A stretch of DNA of 9,554 bases from Bryobacterales bacterium. GTDB taxonomy: Bacteria; Acidobacteriota; Terriglobia; Bryobacterales; Bryobacteraceae. The DNA is taken from contig PKYZ01000347.1 in assembly GCA_003132865.1 (NCBI GenBank), forward strand, positions 1 through 9,554, read 5' to 3'. Position numbers and translations under genes: made by a program. The notes under the pieces are model-generated. The model ran no database searches. It was not told where the DNA came from and saw nothing but the letters and a program-made list of their open reading frames with translations. Positions 1 to 5,904 of the stretch are shown here, in pieces; positions within the stretch are counted from its first letter, which is position 1; every line of letters begins with the position of its first letter.

Positions 1-568
1 CCAAATTCTGGGGACCATTATACTCGTATGGTGCGCCTCTGCGATGTGCTCGCGTAGCGACTGCGCCAGGTCCGGGATGCGGCTCTTGAATTCATCCATG
101 GCGCGTTCAAACTCGCGCTCGTCGGATTCGTCGTGCGAAAAGAATCGATTGAGCAGCGCAGCGATTTTCACCGAATCGCCTAGGGCGTATTCGCCCGCCT
201 CCGCGCGGTCCTGGTAGAGCACGGCCACCTTGTGTATCTTCGAAAATGGTGTTTCGCGTTGGGTATCCGGCCCGGAGCTTCTTTTGAATCTCAGCGGCCA
301 GTTGATCGGCGGTGTCCTTAGCCTCCCACCAACCGCGGGCTAGGCGGTACTCATCGCGGACCGTGCCGTCGGGCACGACCCGTTTGCCCCCCGAGTATGT
401 GGACAGTTCGGGCACGAGCATCCAACCGCGCCTTTTGGCGGCCTTGTCAAGCAGATTTTGGAATGGGCCTTTCAGTCCGAGTTCATGGGAGACGAACTGG
501 TTCTTTAGGCGCTGAATGTCGCCTAAATAAGCCTTGATGATCGGGTAGCCTGAAGCCAATTCGAGCAT
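1..568 (-). pseudogene. 5' part of a type ISP-like restriction-modification gene, frameshifted and cut by the window edge
   Basis: The first 113 codons (568 down to about 230) encode a protein with a PD-(D/E)xK nuclease pattern: P66-D67, then E82-A83-K84 inside GWWEAKD. It is followed by GYPTRNTIFEDTQ. This fits my memory of the N-terminal nuclease region of very large type ISP/IIG-like enzymes, which carry nuclease, helicase and N6-adenine methylase parts on one chain. After DTQ the frame is lost near 225-232 and that reading stops at 107. One frame over, it continues open to base 1 with family-like sequence (VAVLYQDRAEAGEY, LLNRFFSHDESDEREFE, DEFKSRIPDLAQ). A single extra G in the run at 228-230 explains the shift. 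Either the gene is decayed or the base is a sequencing error. The rest lies outside the window. The ATG at 568 lacks a clear ribosome site. The family assignment is from memory; the frameshift is read directly. Confidence 0.7.
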
Positions 569-866
569 GTGCGAATTGTATGTATCGTAACAGGAGTGCT
601 ACCAAGGTTTTCAAGCGCGAAAGCGGCCCCGCAAGGGAACCGCAGACTGCCGATTGCGGCCCGCCATGTCACCCCATGTCATCCCATGCAAGTACACGAC
701 GAAACGGGGCGGCATTTCAACGACCAGAGAATCAGCTACGTAGCACTGGGCAGCATAGGGCCCCCAGGTACCAAGCGTTCTCCACGCCCGGAAGAACCAC
801 GGAAGAGGAACTGCTGCGAGTCCTAAGGCAGGAAGGACAGGGAAAGGAACGAGGCCGTTTAGTGGT
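569..866. other. Gene-poor spacer between the restriction fragment and the toxin-antitoxin pair
   Basis: I see no convincing gene here. Short open frames exist on both strands but have arbitrary composition and no supported start. The only structure noted is three imperfect tandem copies of a 10-base unit (CCATGTCACC type) at 664-693. No clear sigma70 promoter for the downstream pair could be picked out. Confidence 0.5.
664..693. repeat. Three imperfect tandem copies of a 10-base unit
   Basis: Reading from 664, the units are CCATGTCACC, CCATGTCATC and CCATGCAAGT, a period of exactly 10 bases, or one helical turn. The third copy is degenerate. The block lies about 175 bases upstream of the antitoxin start. 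It could be a protein-binding site or chance. Confidence 0.35.
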
Positions 867-1151
867 ATGGTAGTTGGTATGGCGACCCAAAAGATCACCG
901 TCACCCTTGACGACGATCAGGTTGAGGAAATTCGCGCTCTGGTAGCGGCAGGGCAGGCGGCGAACGTTTCTGCTTTCGTGCAGCACGCTGTGGGTGTTGC
1001 TCTGCACGATGCGGCAGGATGGAAAGAGATGCTGGAGGACGGACTGCAGCAAACTGGTGGCGCCTTAACCAAAAACGAACGCGCATGGGCTGACGCGTTT
1101 CTCTCTCCGCGGGAGCGGAAGGGGGGCCCAAAGAAAGGGAAGGCTGCATGA
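867..1151 (+). CDS. VapB-type antitoxin, ribbon-helix-helix
   Basis: This is a small protein (94 residues, or 90 from the second ATG at 879) whose N terminus, KITVTLDDDQVEEIRALVAAG followed by VSAFVQHAV, has the strand-helix-helix pattern of a ribbon-helix-helix DNA-binding domain. The C-terminal half ends LTKNERAWADAFLS plus a Lys/Gly-rich tail, as expected for the part that wraps the toxin. Its stop overlaps the ATG of the downstream PIN-domain gene as ATGA, the usual antitoxin-toxin layout with translational coupling. Antitoxins of this class neutralise the partner RNase and repress their own operon. The start is uncertain: the family usually begins just before the KITVTL strand, favouring 879, while the only purine-rich stretches (841-854) lie rather far upstream of either ATG. 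Confidence 0.8.
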   Translation: MVVGMATQKITVTLDDDQVEEIRALVAAGQAANVSAFVQHAVGVALHDAAGWKEMLEDGLQQTGGALTKNERAWADAFLSPRERKGGPKKGKAA

Positions 1152-1525
1152 GCGGCGTCACCTTCGACGCTGGTGGTCTGATTGCATTGGATCGGAACGA
1201 TCGGCGGGTGCTTGCATTGGTCGCGCGCGCGGCGGAACGTGGGATGCGGATCACGATCCCAGCGACGGCGCTAGCACAGGCCATTCGCAACCCTGCCCGC
1301 CAGGCGCGGTTGTCACGGCTCATTCGACAAGCCGGTACGGACCTCGTTGCGCTCAACGGACCGGATGCCACGGCTGTCGGCCTGCTATTGGCGCGAACCG
1401 CAACGGCCGACGTCGTCGATGCCCACGTCGTTGTCTGTGCGCGCAGGGCTGAACAGGTCGTCGTCACCAGCGACGCAGCCGATCTCAGGCGGATCGCTCC
1501 CGACTTACAGTTGCTAGTCGTATAG
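1148..1525 (+). CDS. VapC-type toxin, PIN-domain ribonuclease
   Basis: This 125-residue protein has the PIN-domain layout: FDAGGLIALD with D7 at the N terminus, TADVVDAHVV with D88 and D91 in the middle, and VVVTSDAADLRRI with D109 near the C terminus. These acidic residues bind the metal used to cut RNA. The position where many VapC proteins have a conserved Glu is occupied here by Gln (IPATALAQAIRN, Q44). From memory, the sub-family paired with this kind of antitoxin often has Gln there, so it is not clear evidence of inactivity. A strong ribosome site, AAGGGAAGG (1135-1143), sits 4 bases before the ATG, inside the end of the antitoxin gene. The gene forms a two-gene operon with the antitoxin. 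The toxin presumably acts on tRNA or other RNA in the cytoplasm; its target cannot be read from sequence. Confidence 0.85.
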   Translation: MSGVTFDAGGLIALDRNDRRVLALVARAAERGMRITIPATALAQAIRNPARQARLSRLIRQAGTDLVALNGPDATAVGLLLARTATADVVDAHVVVCARRAEQVVVTSDAADLRRIAPDLQLLVV

Positions 1526-1695
1526 CGCCCCAGCAATGGTTGCCGGTGTCTTGCCCGCATCGCACGTTGCACTTCGACGGTTTGCCGGCTTAAAACGGGG
1601 AGACTCCTGCACGTACGTGGTTTCCGGGCAGGGGCTGAGGTGCAGCCGGACTCCAGGCCCCGGCAAAAAAATTCCCCGCCAACGTGAAAAATCAA

Positions 1696-1724
1696 TTTAC
1701 ATCGAAAATGTTTTGGTGTATATT
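1696..1724 (+). promoter_or_regulatory. Near-consensus sigma70 promoter for the winged-helix gene
   Basis: TTTACA (1696-1701) and TATATT (1719-1724) are each one base off consensus and separated by exactly 17 bases. They sit in a clearly AT-rich island (about 1670-1735) within GC-rich surroundings. Transcription would start near 1731, about 26 bases before the downstream ATG at 1757. The rest of the spacer 1526-1756 holds no gene that I can support. Confidence 0.6.
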
Positions 1725-1756
1725 GATATTGCTCTGGCCAAGAATCCGCGCGAGGA

Positions 1757-2224
1757 ATGTACGCTGCCGTTACGGTTACATTGAATCGCGATGAAATGGA
1801 ACGCAGGCGCCTGGAAGCTGCCGAGGACCTGCTGAAGGGAATCACCCAAGCCCGGGTCGCCCGCAAGTTCGGGGTGAGCCGGACCACGGCCTCCCGCTGG
1901 TACCGCACTCTGGAGGGGCAAGGGATGGAGCGTTTGCGCAAGCGCAAAGCGCCCGGACGCCCCAGCCGGCTGTCATTCAGCCAACTGGCGGAGGTGCGCG
2001 AGATGTTCGCCGCCGGCCCCATGGCTTTCGGTTTCGAGAGGGACCGCTGGACCACTGCCCGCCTGGCGCAGGCGATTGAGGGGCGCTTCGGCATCCGCTA
2101 CGATCCGGATCACGTGGGCCGCCTGATGCACCGCCTGGGTCTGCGCCCAAAGCCCGCTCCGCCCGCGGAGCCGGTGCCCGATGTTTACGTGGTCCCCAGC
2201 GCTGGCATTGGAATGCACGTGTAA
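1757..2224 (+). CDS. Stand-alone IS630-type winged-helix DNA-binding protein without DDE domain
   Basis: The 155-residue product has two DNA-binding modules as at the N terminus of IS630-family transposases: a helix-turn-helix (ITQARVARKFGVSRTTASRWYR, about residues 28-50), a basic GRPSR linker (RKRKAPGRPSRLS), then a second winged-helix segment (WTTARLAQAIEGRFGIRYDPDHVGRLMHRLGL). A full transposase would continue into about 200 residues carrying the DDE triad. Here the protein ends shortly after a Pro-rich stretch, and no DDE-like sequence follows in any frame I read. It may be a truncated insertion sequence or a domesticated regulator; the intact frame and good upstream promoter lean to the latter. 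The start is unsettled: GAGG lies too close to the ATG at 1757, and TTG 1781 or ATG 1796 are alternatives that keep both domains. Confidence 0.7.
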   Translation: MYAAVTVTLNRDEMERRRLEAAEDLLKGITQARVARKFGVSRTTASRWYRTLEGQGMERLRKRKAPGRPSRLSFSQLAEVREMFAAGPMAFGFERDRWTTARLAQAIEGRFGIRYDPDHVGRLMHRLGLRPKPAPPAEPVPDVYVVPSAGIGMHV

Positions 2225-2230
2225 CGGCTG

Positions 2231-2243
2231 GGCCGGTCCGGCC
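2231..2243. terminator. Possible weak bidirectional hairpin between convergent gene ends
   Basis: GGCCGG-T-CCGGCC is a perfect palindrome with 6-base arms in the 23-base gap between the end of the winged-helix gene and the end of the convergent membrane-protein gene. No T-run follows on either side, so it would be a poor intrinsic terminator. Placement is the main argument. Confidence 0.25.
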
Positions 2244-2247
2244 GCCG

Positions 2248-2547
2248 TCACGAGCGTGAGATTCTGCGTGCCCGGAGGAACGAGGAGATGCCGTATCCGC
2301 CCAGCAGGCACACCCCGATGGCCAGCATGGCCAACCGCAGGATCGCTCCGGCACTGCCGTCGAATTGGCGAACGGCCCGGAAACCGGAGAAAACAAAGGC
2401 GATGGCCATCGAGACGAACACGAACCCGAGGATTTCGTGCCACAGCGTCCGGGCCGGCTTCAGTACCGCCGGGACTACAAATCCCAGGAAGCGGCGGCCC
2501 TCTTTGTAAACTCGCGCTCCGTCTCGATAAATGTTACGCTTAGGCAC
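2248..2547 (-). CDS. Small two-helix membrane protein of unknown function
   Basis: This 99-residue protein starts with GTG. The first 37 residues are basic and hydrophilic (MPKRNIYRDGARVYKEGRRF), followed by two hydrophobic stretches, about residues 38-56 (EILGFVFVSMAIAFVFSGF) and 69-90 (ILRLAMLAIGVCLLGGYGI), and a short Arg-rich tail (LRARRISRS). By the positive-inside rule both ends should be cytoplasmic, with a short loop between helices outside. I do not recognise the family. The frame looks real because its composition is that of a membrane protein, not of a GC-rich shadow, and because nothing better occupies the interval. A short GAG a few bases before the GTG is the only candidate ribosome site. 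The gene is convergent with the winged-helix gene and divergent from the acidic hypothetical gene. Confidence 0.65.
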   Translation of the reverse strand: MPKRNIYRDGARVYKEGRRFLGFVVPAVLKPARTLWHEILGFVFVSMAIAFVFSGFRAVRQFDGSAGAILRLAMLAIGVCLLGGYGISSFLRARRISRS

Positions 2548-2723
2548 AACATCTCGATGTTATCAGAAGTAATAGTACCTGTTGGTTTCGGCTTGGGATG
2601 CCGATAAAAAAAATGGGTGGAGATCTTGTGAAGCCGTACAACCTCCACTACAATCTAAACGGGTACGGCGGTTGCGACCTTGAAATTGCAACGAGATGTA
2701 ATGCGGTCGCATCCCACAATATA

Positions 2724-2730
2724 GGGGAGG
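2724..2730 (+). promoter_or_regulatory. Strong ribosome binding site that sets the GTG start of the next gene
   Basis: GGGGAGG lies 5 bases before the GTG at 2736. A longer reading from ATG 2598 or GTG 2628 (the latter preceded by GGTGGAG) is possible, but the extra codons include rare-looking CTA, AGA, TGT and ATA, unlike the rest of the gene. That suggests 2598-2735 is untranslated leader. Confidence 0.6.
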
Positions 2731-2735
2731 TCGTT

Positions 2736-3047
2736 GTGGACGAGCCATTGAAAAACCTGATGCAGGAACTGGGGAACGCGATCAACGACTCGCTCTCAGA
2801 ATCCGACCGGATTGCCGAAGCCATTGGCGAAATCAAGCGCGCCGGGTACGACGTCTTCCTGGTGCTGGAAGCTACCATTGGTTTCAATAAGCGCGACGAT
2901 GACGGCGAGGAGAGCTCCGAAGACGAGTCGGCGGCCGAGCCGGAACGGAAACGCGGCTTCGAAAGCGCGGGAAAGATCAAGTTCACCACCCAGGATCACC
3001 GTTTTCTGAAAGCCCTCAAGATCGCTGTGGACGACGAGTCCCGCTAG
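2736..3047 (+). CDS. Acidic small protein of unknown function
   Basis: From the GTG start the product has 103 residues. The N-terminal ~50 (LMQELGNAINDSLSESDRI, then AIGEIKRAGYDVFLVLEATIGF) look like a folded helical unit ending in a hydrophobic strand. A highly acidic linker follows (about residues 54-70, DDDGEESSEDESAAEPE), then a basic segment and a C-terminal piece, FTTQDHRFLKALKIAVDD. There is no signal peptide or membrane segment, so it is probably cytosolic. I have an impression of similar proteins in acidobacteria but cannot name a family or function. Its TAG stop and the TAG stop of the convergent glycosyltransferase gene share the palindrome CTAG at 3044-3047. Confidence 0.7.
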   Translation: MDEPLKNLMQELGNAINDSLSESDRIAEAIGEIKRAGYDVFLVLEATIGFNKRDDDGEESSEDESAAEPERKRGFESAGKIKFTTQDHRFLKALKIAVDDESR

Positions 3048-4084
3048 TCCGGCCTGCCATCGGCCAACTCGCGATAAACCTGCCACGTTTTTTCGACTGC
3101 TTCAGCCCAGGTAAACCTCGCGGCTCGCTCGAGCCCGCGGCGGGAGAGGTCCGCGCGCCGCTCCGGATCCCGCGTCAGCGCCACCAGCGCGCCCGTCAGT
3201 TCTTCGGTGTCCTCCGGATCCACCAGCCACGCCGCATCCCCCGCCACCTCCGGCACTGCCGAGCGATCGGACGCGATCACCGGTGCCCCGGAGGCCATCG
3301 CCTCCAGCACTGGCATCCCAAAGCCCTCGTCCAGTGAGGGGAACGCGAAGATCATGGCGCGCGCATACCAATTGGCCAGCTCGGCCGGCGGAACATAGCC
3401 GAGCATGCGAATCCGTTCCCGGCTGCGCGCCGCGCCAATCTTGGCGACGATCTCCGCCGCGCCATATCCGGCGGATCCCGCCAGTACGAGCTGCCAGTCG
3501 CGATCCACTCTTTCAAAGGCGTCCACCAGGCGCGAGATGTTCTTTCGGTACTGAATCGCACCCACGTGCAGAATGATCTTCTGGCGCGTGACGGCCGTTC
3601 CTCCTGGCGGCCTGACCCCGTGATGCACCACCCGCACCCTGGCCTGGTCCACGCCCAGCACATCGATCACCTGCCGTGCCGTGAATTGAGAGACCGCGAT
3701 GATGCGGTCGCTGCGGCCGGCCGCATCCCGCGCCTGTTCCGCGAACCGCCGCCGGAACTCCGGCGTCGAGTATTCGCCCGTCAGCACGAACAGATCGTGG
3801 AAAGTAGTTACGGCGCGGCGCAGGCGCGCGTGGGGCAGCCGTTGGTTCAGGCCGTGAAAGACATCCGCCGATCGCGGCGCGCGCGTCTCGCCCAGCAGGA
3901 AGCGCCCGGCGTTGGCCGGCAAGCGCTCGCCGAACGAGCGCAAGAACCGGTGCGGCCGGTAACAGAATGCGAACCGGTCGGCGGGATGCGTGCGCGCGAG
4001 GCCATCCAGCATCTCCCGCGAATATACCCCTACACCGGACAGGTCCGCGCCTACGCTATACGTCGAATCCAACGCGATCTTCAA
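3044..4084 (-). CDS. Family 4 glycosyltransferase (GT-B fold)
   Basis: This is a 346-residue retaining glycosyltransferase of the GT4 type, transferring a sugar from a nucleotide donor to a growing glycan or lipid-linked acceptor at the inner face of the membrane. The N-terminal acceptor half starts KIALDSTYSVGADLSGVGVY and contains TFHDLF (94-99), IIAVSQFTA and VVHHGV. The donor half has ILHVGAIQYRKNI (about 171-183) and the E-x7-E motif in DEGFGMPVLEAMASG, with E253 and E261. Length is normal for single-enzyme GT4 proteins. The start is TTG: its bases overlap the TGA stop of the upstream sigma54-activator gene as TTGA, implying translational coupling. No better in-frame start precedes the conserved N terminus. 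The sugar and acceptor cannot be told from sequence; context suggests cell-envelope polysaccharide. Confidence 0.9.
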   Translation of the reverse strand: MKIALDSTYSVGADLSGVGVYSREMLDGLARTHPADRFAFCYRPHRFLRSFGERLPANAGRFLLGETRAPRSADVFHGLNQRLPHARLRRAVTTFHDLFVLTGEYSTPEFRRRFAEQARDAAGRSDRIIAVSQFTARQVIDVLGVDQARVRVVHHGVRPPGGTAVTRQKIILHVGAIQYRKNISRLVDAFERVDRDWQLVLAGSAGYGAAEIVAKIGAARSRERIRMLGYVPPAELANWYARAMIFAFPSLDEGFGMPVLEAMASGAPVIASDRSAVPEVAGDAAWLVDPEDTEELTGALVALTRDPERRADLSRRGLERAARFTWAEAVEKTWQVYRELADGRPD

Positions 4085-5076
4085 TTCTCGATTTTATATT
4101 CCTTGAGCTTGCGATAGAGGGTGGTGCGGCCGATGCCCAGCAACTGGGCCGCCTTGGCACGGTCGCCGTGCGTGGCTTCCAGCGCCTTCAGGATGGTCTC
4201 CTTTTCCACCGTGGCCAGGAACAATCCCGTCGGCCGCGGCGGCGCATACAGCAACGGCAGCGGCGCGGTCTCCGAACCCGCGGCCACCGCCGAAGCCAGA
4301 GGCGGCTCGGCCGCCCGCTGGTTCTGCAACGCGGAAGGCAGGTCCGCGACGTGCAGCCAAGGGCCGGTATTCAGCGCCACCATGCGCTCGATCGAGTTCT
4401 GCAGCTCGCGCACGTTCCCCGGCCAATCGTAGTTCATCATGGCCTCCAGCGTTTCCGAGGTCAGCCGGTGATTCGCGCCGAACCGCCGCAGGAAGTGATC
4501 GGTCAGCTCCGGAATGTCCACCTTGCGGTCCCGCAGCGCCGGCAGCCGCAAGCTGACGATGTTCAGACGGTAGTAAAGGTCCTGCCGGAACGTTCCCCGC
4601 GCGGCGTCGCGCGCCAGATCGTGATGCGTGGCGGCGATCACCCGGATATTCACCTTGTGCTGCTTCAACGAGCCCACCGGACGGAACTCGCGCTCCTGCA
4701 GCAGGCGCAGCAGCTTCACCTGCATGTCCAGCGGCAGATCGCCGATCTCGTCGAAGAAGGCCGTGCCGCCGTCCGCCACTTCGATAAGGCCCCGCTTGGC
4801 CTCCGCCGCTCCGGTGAAAGCGCCCTTGGTGTGGCCGAATAGCTCGCTTTCGACCAGCGGTCCCACCAGCGCGCCGCAATCGATGGGCACGAATTCGCCG
4901 GCCGGATTGGCGTCGTGGATGGCGCGCGCCACCACCTCCTTGCCCGTGCCGCTCTCCCCCAGCAGCAACACAGGCGCGTGGGAATGTCCGAGTTTCTCGA
5001 TGAGCCGGCGGATCTCGCAGATCTGCGGCGACTGACCCACCAGACCGTGGGACCAGCCGATAGCACCACGCTCCAT
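4081..5076 (-). CDS. Sigma54-dependent transcription activator without receiver domain
   Basis: The 331-residue protein has a complete AAA+ sigma54-interaction module and a Fis-type DNA-binding tail. Visible motifs are LVGQSPQI (12-19), Walker A GESGTGKE (40-47), the sigma54 contact loop GAFTGA (85-90), Walker B GGTAFFDE (103-110), the arginine-finger segment FRQDLYYRLN (163-172), WPGNVREL (218-225) and a C-terminal helix-turn-helix (AKAAQLLGIGRTTLYRKLKEY). Only about 11 residues precede the AAA+ module, so there is no phosphorylation or ligand domain. Such proteins are constitutively competent or controlled by a partner protein or by expression. The gene begins 12 bases after the rlpA-like gene and overlaps the glycosyltransferase start, placing it inside a probable envelope operon. 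Targets would be sigma54 promoters; I found no clear -24/-12 element (TGGCAC-N5-TTGC) in the window, though I could not scan exhaustively. Confidence 0.92.
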   Translation of the reverse strand: MERGAIGWSHGLVGQSPQICEIRRLIEKLGHSHAPVLLLGESGTGKEVVARAIHDANPAGEFVPIDCGALVGPLVESELFGHTKGAFTGAAEAKRGLIEVADGGTAFFDEIGDLPLDMQVKLLRLLQEREFRPVGSLKQHKVNIRVIAATHHDLARDAARGTFRQDLYYRLNIVSLRLPALRDRKVDIPELTDHFLRRFGANHRLTSETLEAMMNYDWPGNVRELQNSIERMVALNTGPWLHVADLPSALQNQRAAEPPLASAVAAGSETAPLPLLYAPPRPTGLFLATVEKETILKALEATHGDRAKAAQLLGIGRTTLYRKLKEYKIEN

Positions 5077-5087
5077 TGGCTGCTTCG

Positions 5088-5093
5088 ATTATA
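5088..5093 (-). promoter_or_regulatory. Candidate -10 box overlapping the rlpA stop codon
   Basis: On the minus strand TATAAT, preceded directly by TG, overlaps the TAA stop of the rlpA-like gene. Transcription from it would begin about 5 bases before the activator ATG. No good -35 hexamer lies 16-18 bases upstream, so this may be chance. If real, it would give the activator and glycosyltransferase their own promoter. Confidence 0.25.
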
Positions 5094-5751
5094 CAGAATC
5101 CAGGCGAACCACGAAGGCTGTGGTCACCGAACTATCCTCGCCGCGGATGCGATCCGCCAAAGCGGACGCGCCCTCCTCCGCGGATTCCATCCCCACCACC
5201 ACGTGCCACCAGCCTGGAGTATCCGCGCGCTGCACCAATCGCGCCCGGCCGTATTTCGCCTCCATGGCGCGGCGCAAGCGCTCGGCGTTCTCCCTATTCC
5301 GGAACGCCCCCACCTGCACGCCGAAATGCGGTTGACCCACCGCGGCGGGCGCGGTCAGAATCTCCAGCCGCACACGCGCCGTTCCCGGACCGATCATCTC
5401 GACGACCCGCGCGGCGGCGTGCGACAGGTCGATGATCCGCCCATCCACGAACGGACCGCGGTCGTTGATCCGCACGTCCACCGACTTCTCATTATCCAGA
5501 TCGTGGACGCGCACCGTTGTGCCGAACGGCAGGGTACGATGCGCCGCCGTCATCTGCTCCATGTCGTAAATCTCGCCGCTGGCCGATGCGCGCCCGTGAT
5601 AAGGGTGGCCATACCAGCTCGCCAGACCCGTTTCGCCGGTTTCGGATATGGGCGCCGCCGCTGCCGGCAGCGGTGCTTGCGCGACCCTCTTCCGATGGCA
5701 GCCGGTCAGCAGCAACATCACCGCTGCCGCGAGCAACAGCGCCTTGCGCAT
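5089..5751 (-). CDS. rlpA: RlpA-like lipoprotein: septal-type lytic transglycosylase with SPOR domain
   Basis: The 220-residue product begins MRKALLLAAAVMLLLTGC, a lipoprotein signal peptide with lipobox LTGC (C18), so it should be lipid-anchored outside the inner membrane. Residues about 41-131 form the double-psi beta-barrel of RlpA: GLASWYG, then GEIYDMEQMTAAHRTLPFG, VRINDRGPF and DLSHAAA. E60, D63 and H71 have the spacing of the catalytic residues reported for Pseudomonas RlpA, which cleaves glycan strands lacking stem peptides. A SPOR domain follows (FGVQVGAFRNRENAERLRR to about 216) and should target denuded septal glycan. I chose ATG 5751 because the signal peptide starts there; the longer frame to 5895 merely translates the palindrome array upstream. 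No clear Shine-Dalgarno sequence is seen. It lies just upstream of the activator and glycosyltransferase genes. Confidence 0.9.
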   Translation of the reverse strand: MRKALLLAAAVMLLLTGCHRKRVAQAPLPAAAAPISETGETGLASWYGHPYHGRASASGEIYDMEQMTAAHRTLPFGTTVRVHDLDNEKSVDVRINDRGPFVDGRIIDLSHAAARVVEMIGPGTARVRLEILTAPAAVGQPHFGVQVGAFRNRENAERLRRAMEAKYGRARLVQRADTPGWWHVVVGMESAEEGASALADRIRGEDSSVTTAFVVRLDSV

Positions 5752-5762
5752 CCGGCAATACT

Positions 5763-5868
5763 GTGGCGCACGCTTCAGCGTGCCGCGGCGAACTTCAGTT
5801 CGCCGTCTGGCCGTAGGCTGAAGCGCCGTAGGCTGAAGCCCACGGCAGCACGCTGAAGCGTGCGCCAC
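5763..5868. repeat. Array of five short palindromes bounded by a 21-base inverted repeat
   Basis: Bases 5763-5783 and 5848-5868 are perfect reverse complements. Inside lie five hairpin-capable units with 2-base centres: 5768-5783 (GCACGCT-TC-AGCGTGC), 5786-5805 (9-base arms, centre TC), 5816-5825 (imperfect, centre GA), 5826-5845 (9-base arms, one mismatch, centre GA) and 5848-5863 (GCACGCT-GA-AGCGTGC). All share the core CTTCAG or its reverse complement CTGAAG while the outer arms differ, and units 3 and 4 repeat CCGTAGGCTGAAGC directly at 15-base spacing. The array ends 11 bases before the rlpA start codon, so it forms the 5' leader or promoter-proximal region. It resembles dispersed REP-like intergenic repeats. 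Confidence 0.9.
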
Positions 5869-5904
5869 GACCGCGGTCCCGCTGTCACTGTTCAAAGCAT
5901 GCCC

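Noticed and set aside
580..873. Plus-strand open frame reading TTEEELLRVLRQEGQ near its end
   Set aside because: The final 25 residues look protein-like, but the rest is arbitrary, there is no ribosome site, and I cannot link it to any family.
901..2094. 397-residue open frame on the minus strand across the toxin-antitoxin and winged-helix genes
   Set aside because: Low-complexity Arg/Ser/Ala/Pro-rich translation with no recognisable domain; it is antisense to three better-supported plus-strand genes in GC-rich DNA.
3967..4842. 291-residue plus-strand open frame opposite the sigma54 activator
   Set aside because: Extremely Gln/Arg/His-rich shadow of a gene with complete AAA+ motifs.
5763..5868. 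CRISPR array
   Set aside because: Units are palindromes of differing arms at irregular short spacing; there are no uniform repeats or spacers and no cas genes.
5752..5895. N-terminal extension of the RlpA reading frame (AHASAC-type peptide)
   Set aside because: These codons simply translate the palindrome array; the lipoprotein signal peptide begins at 5751.
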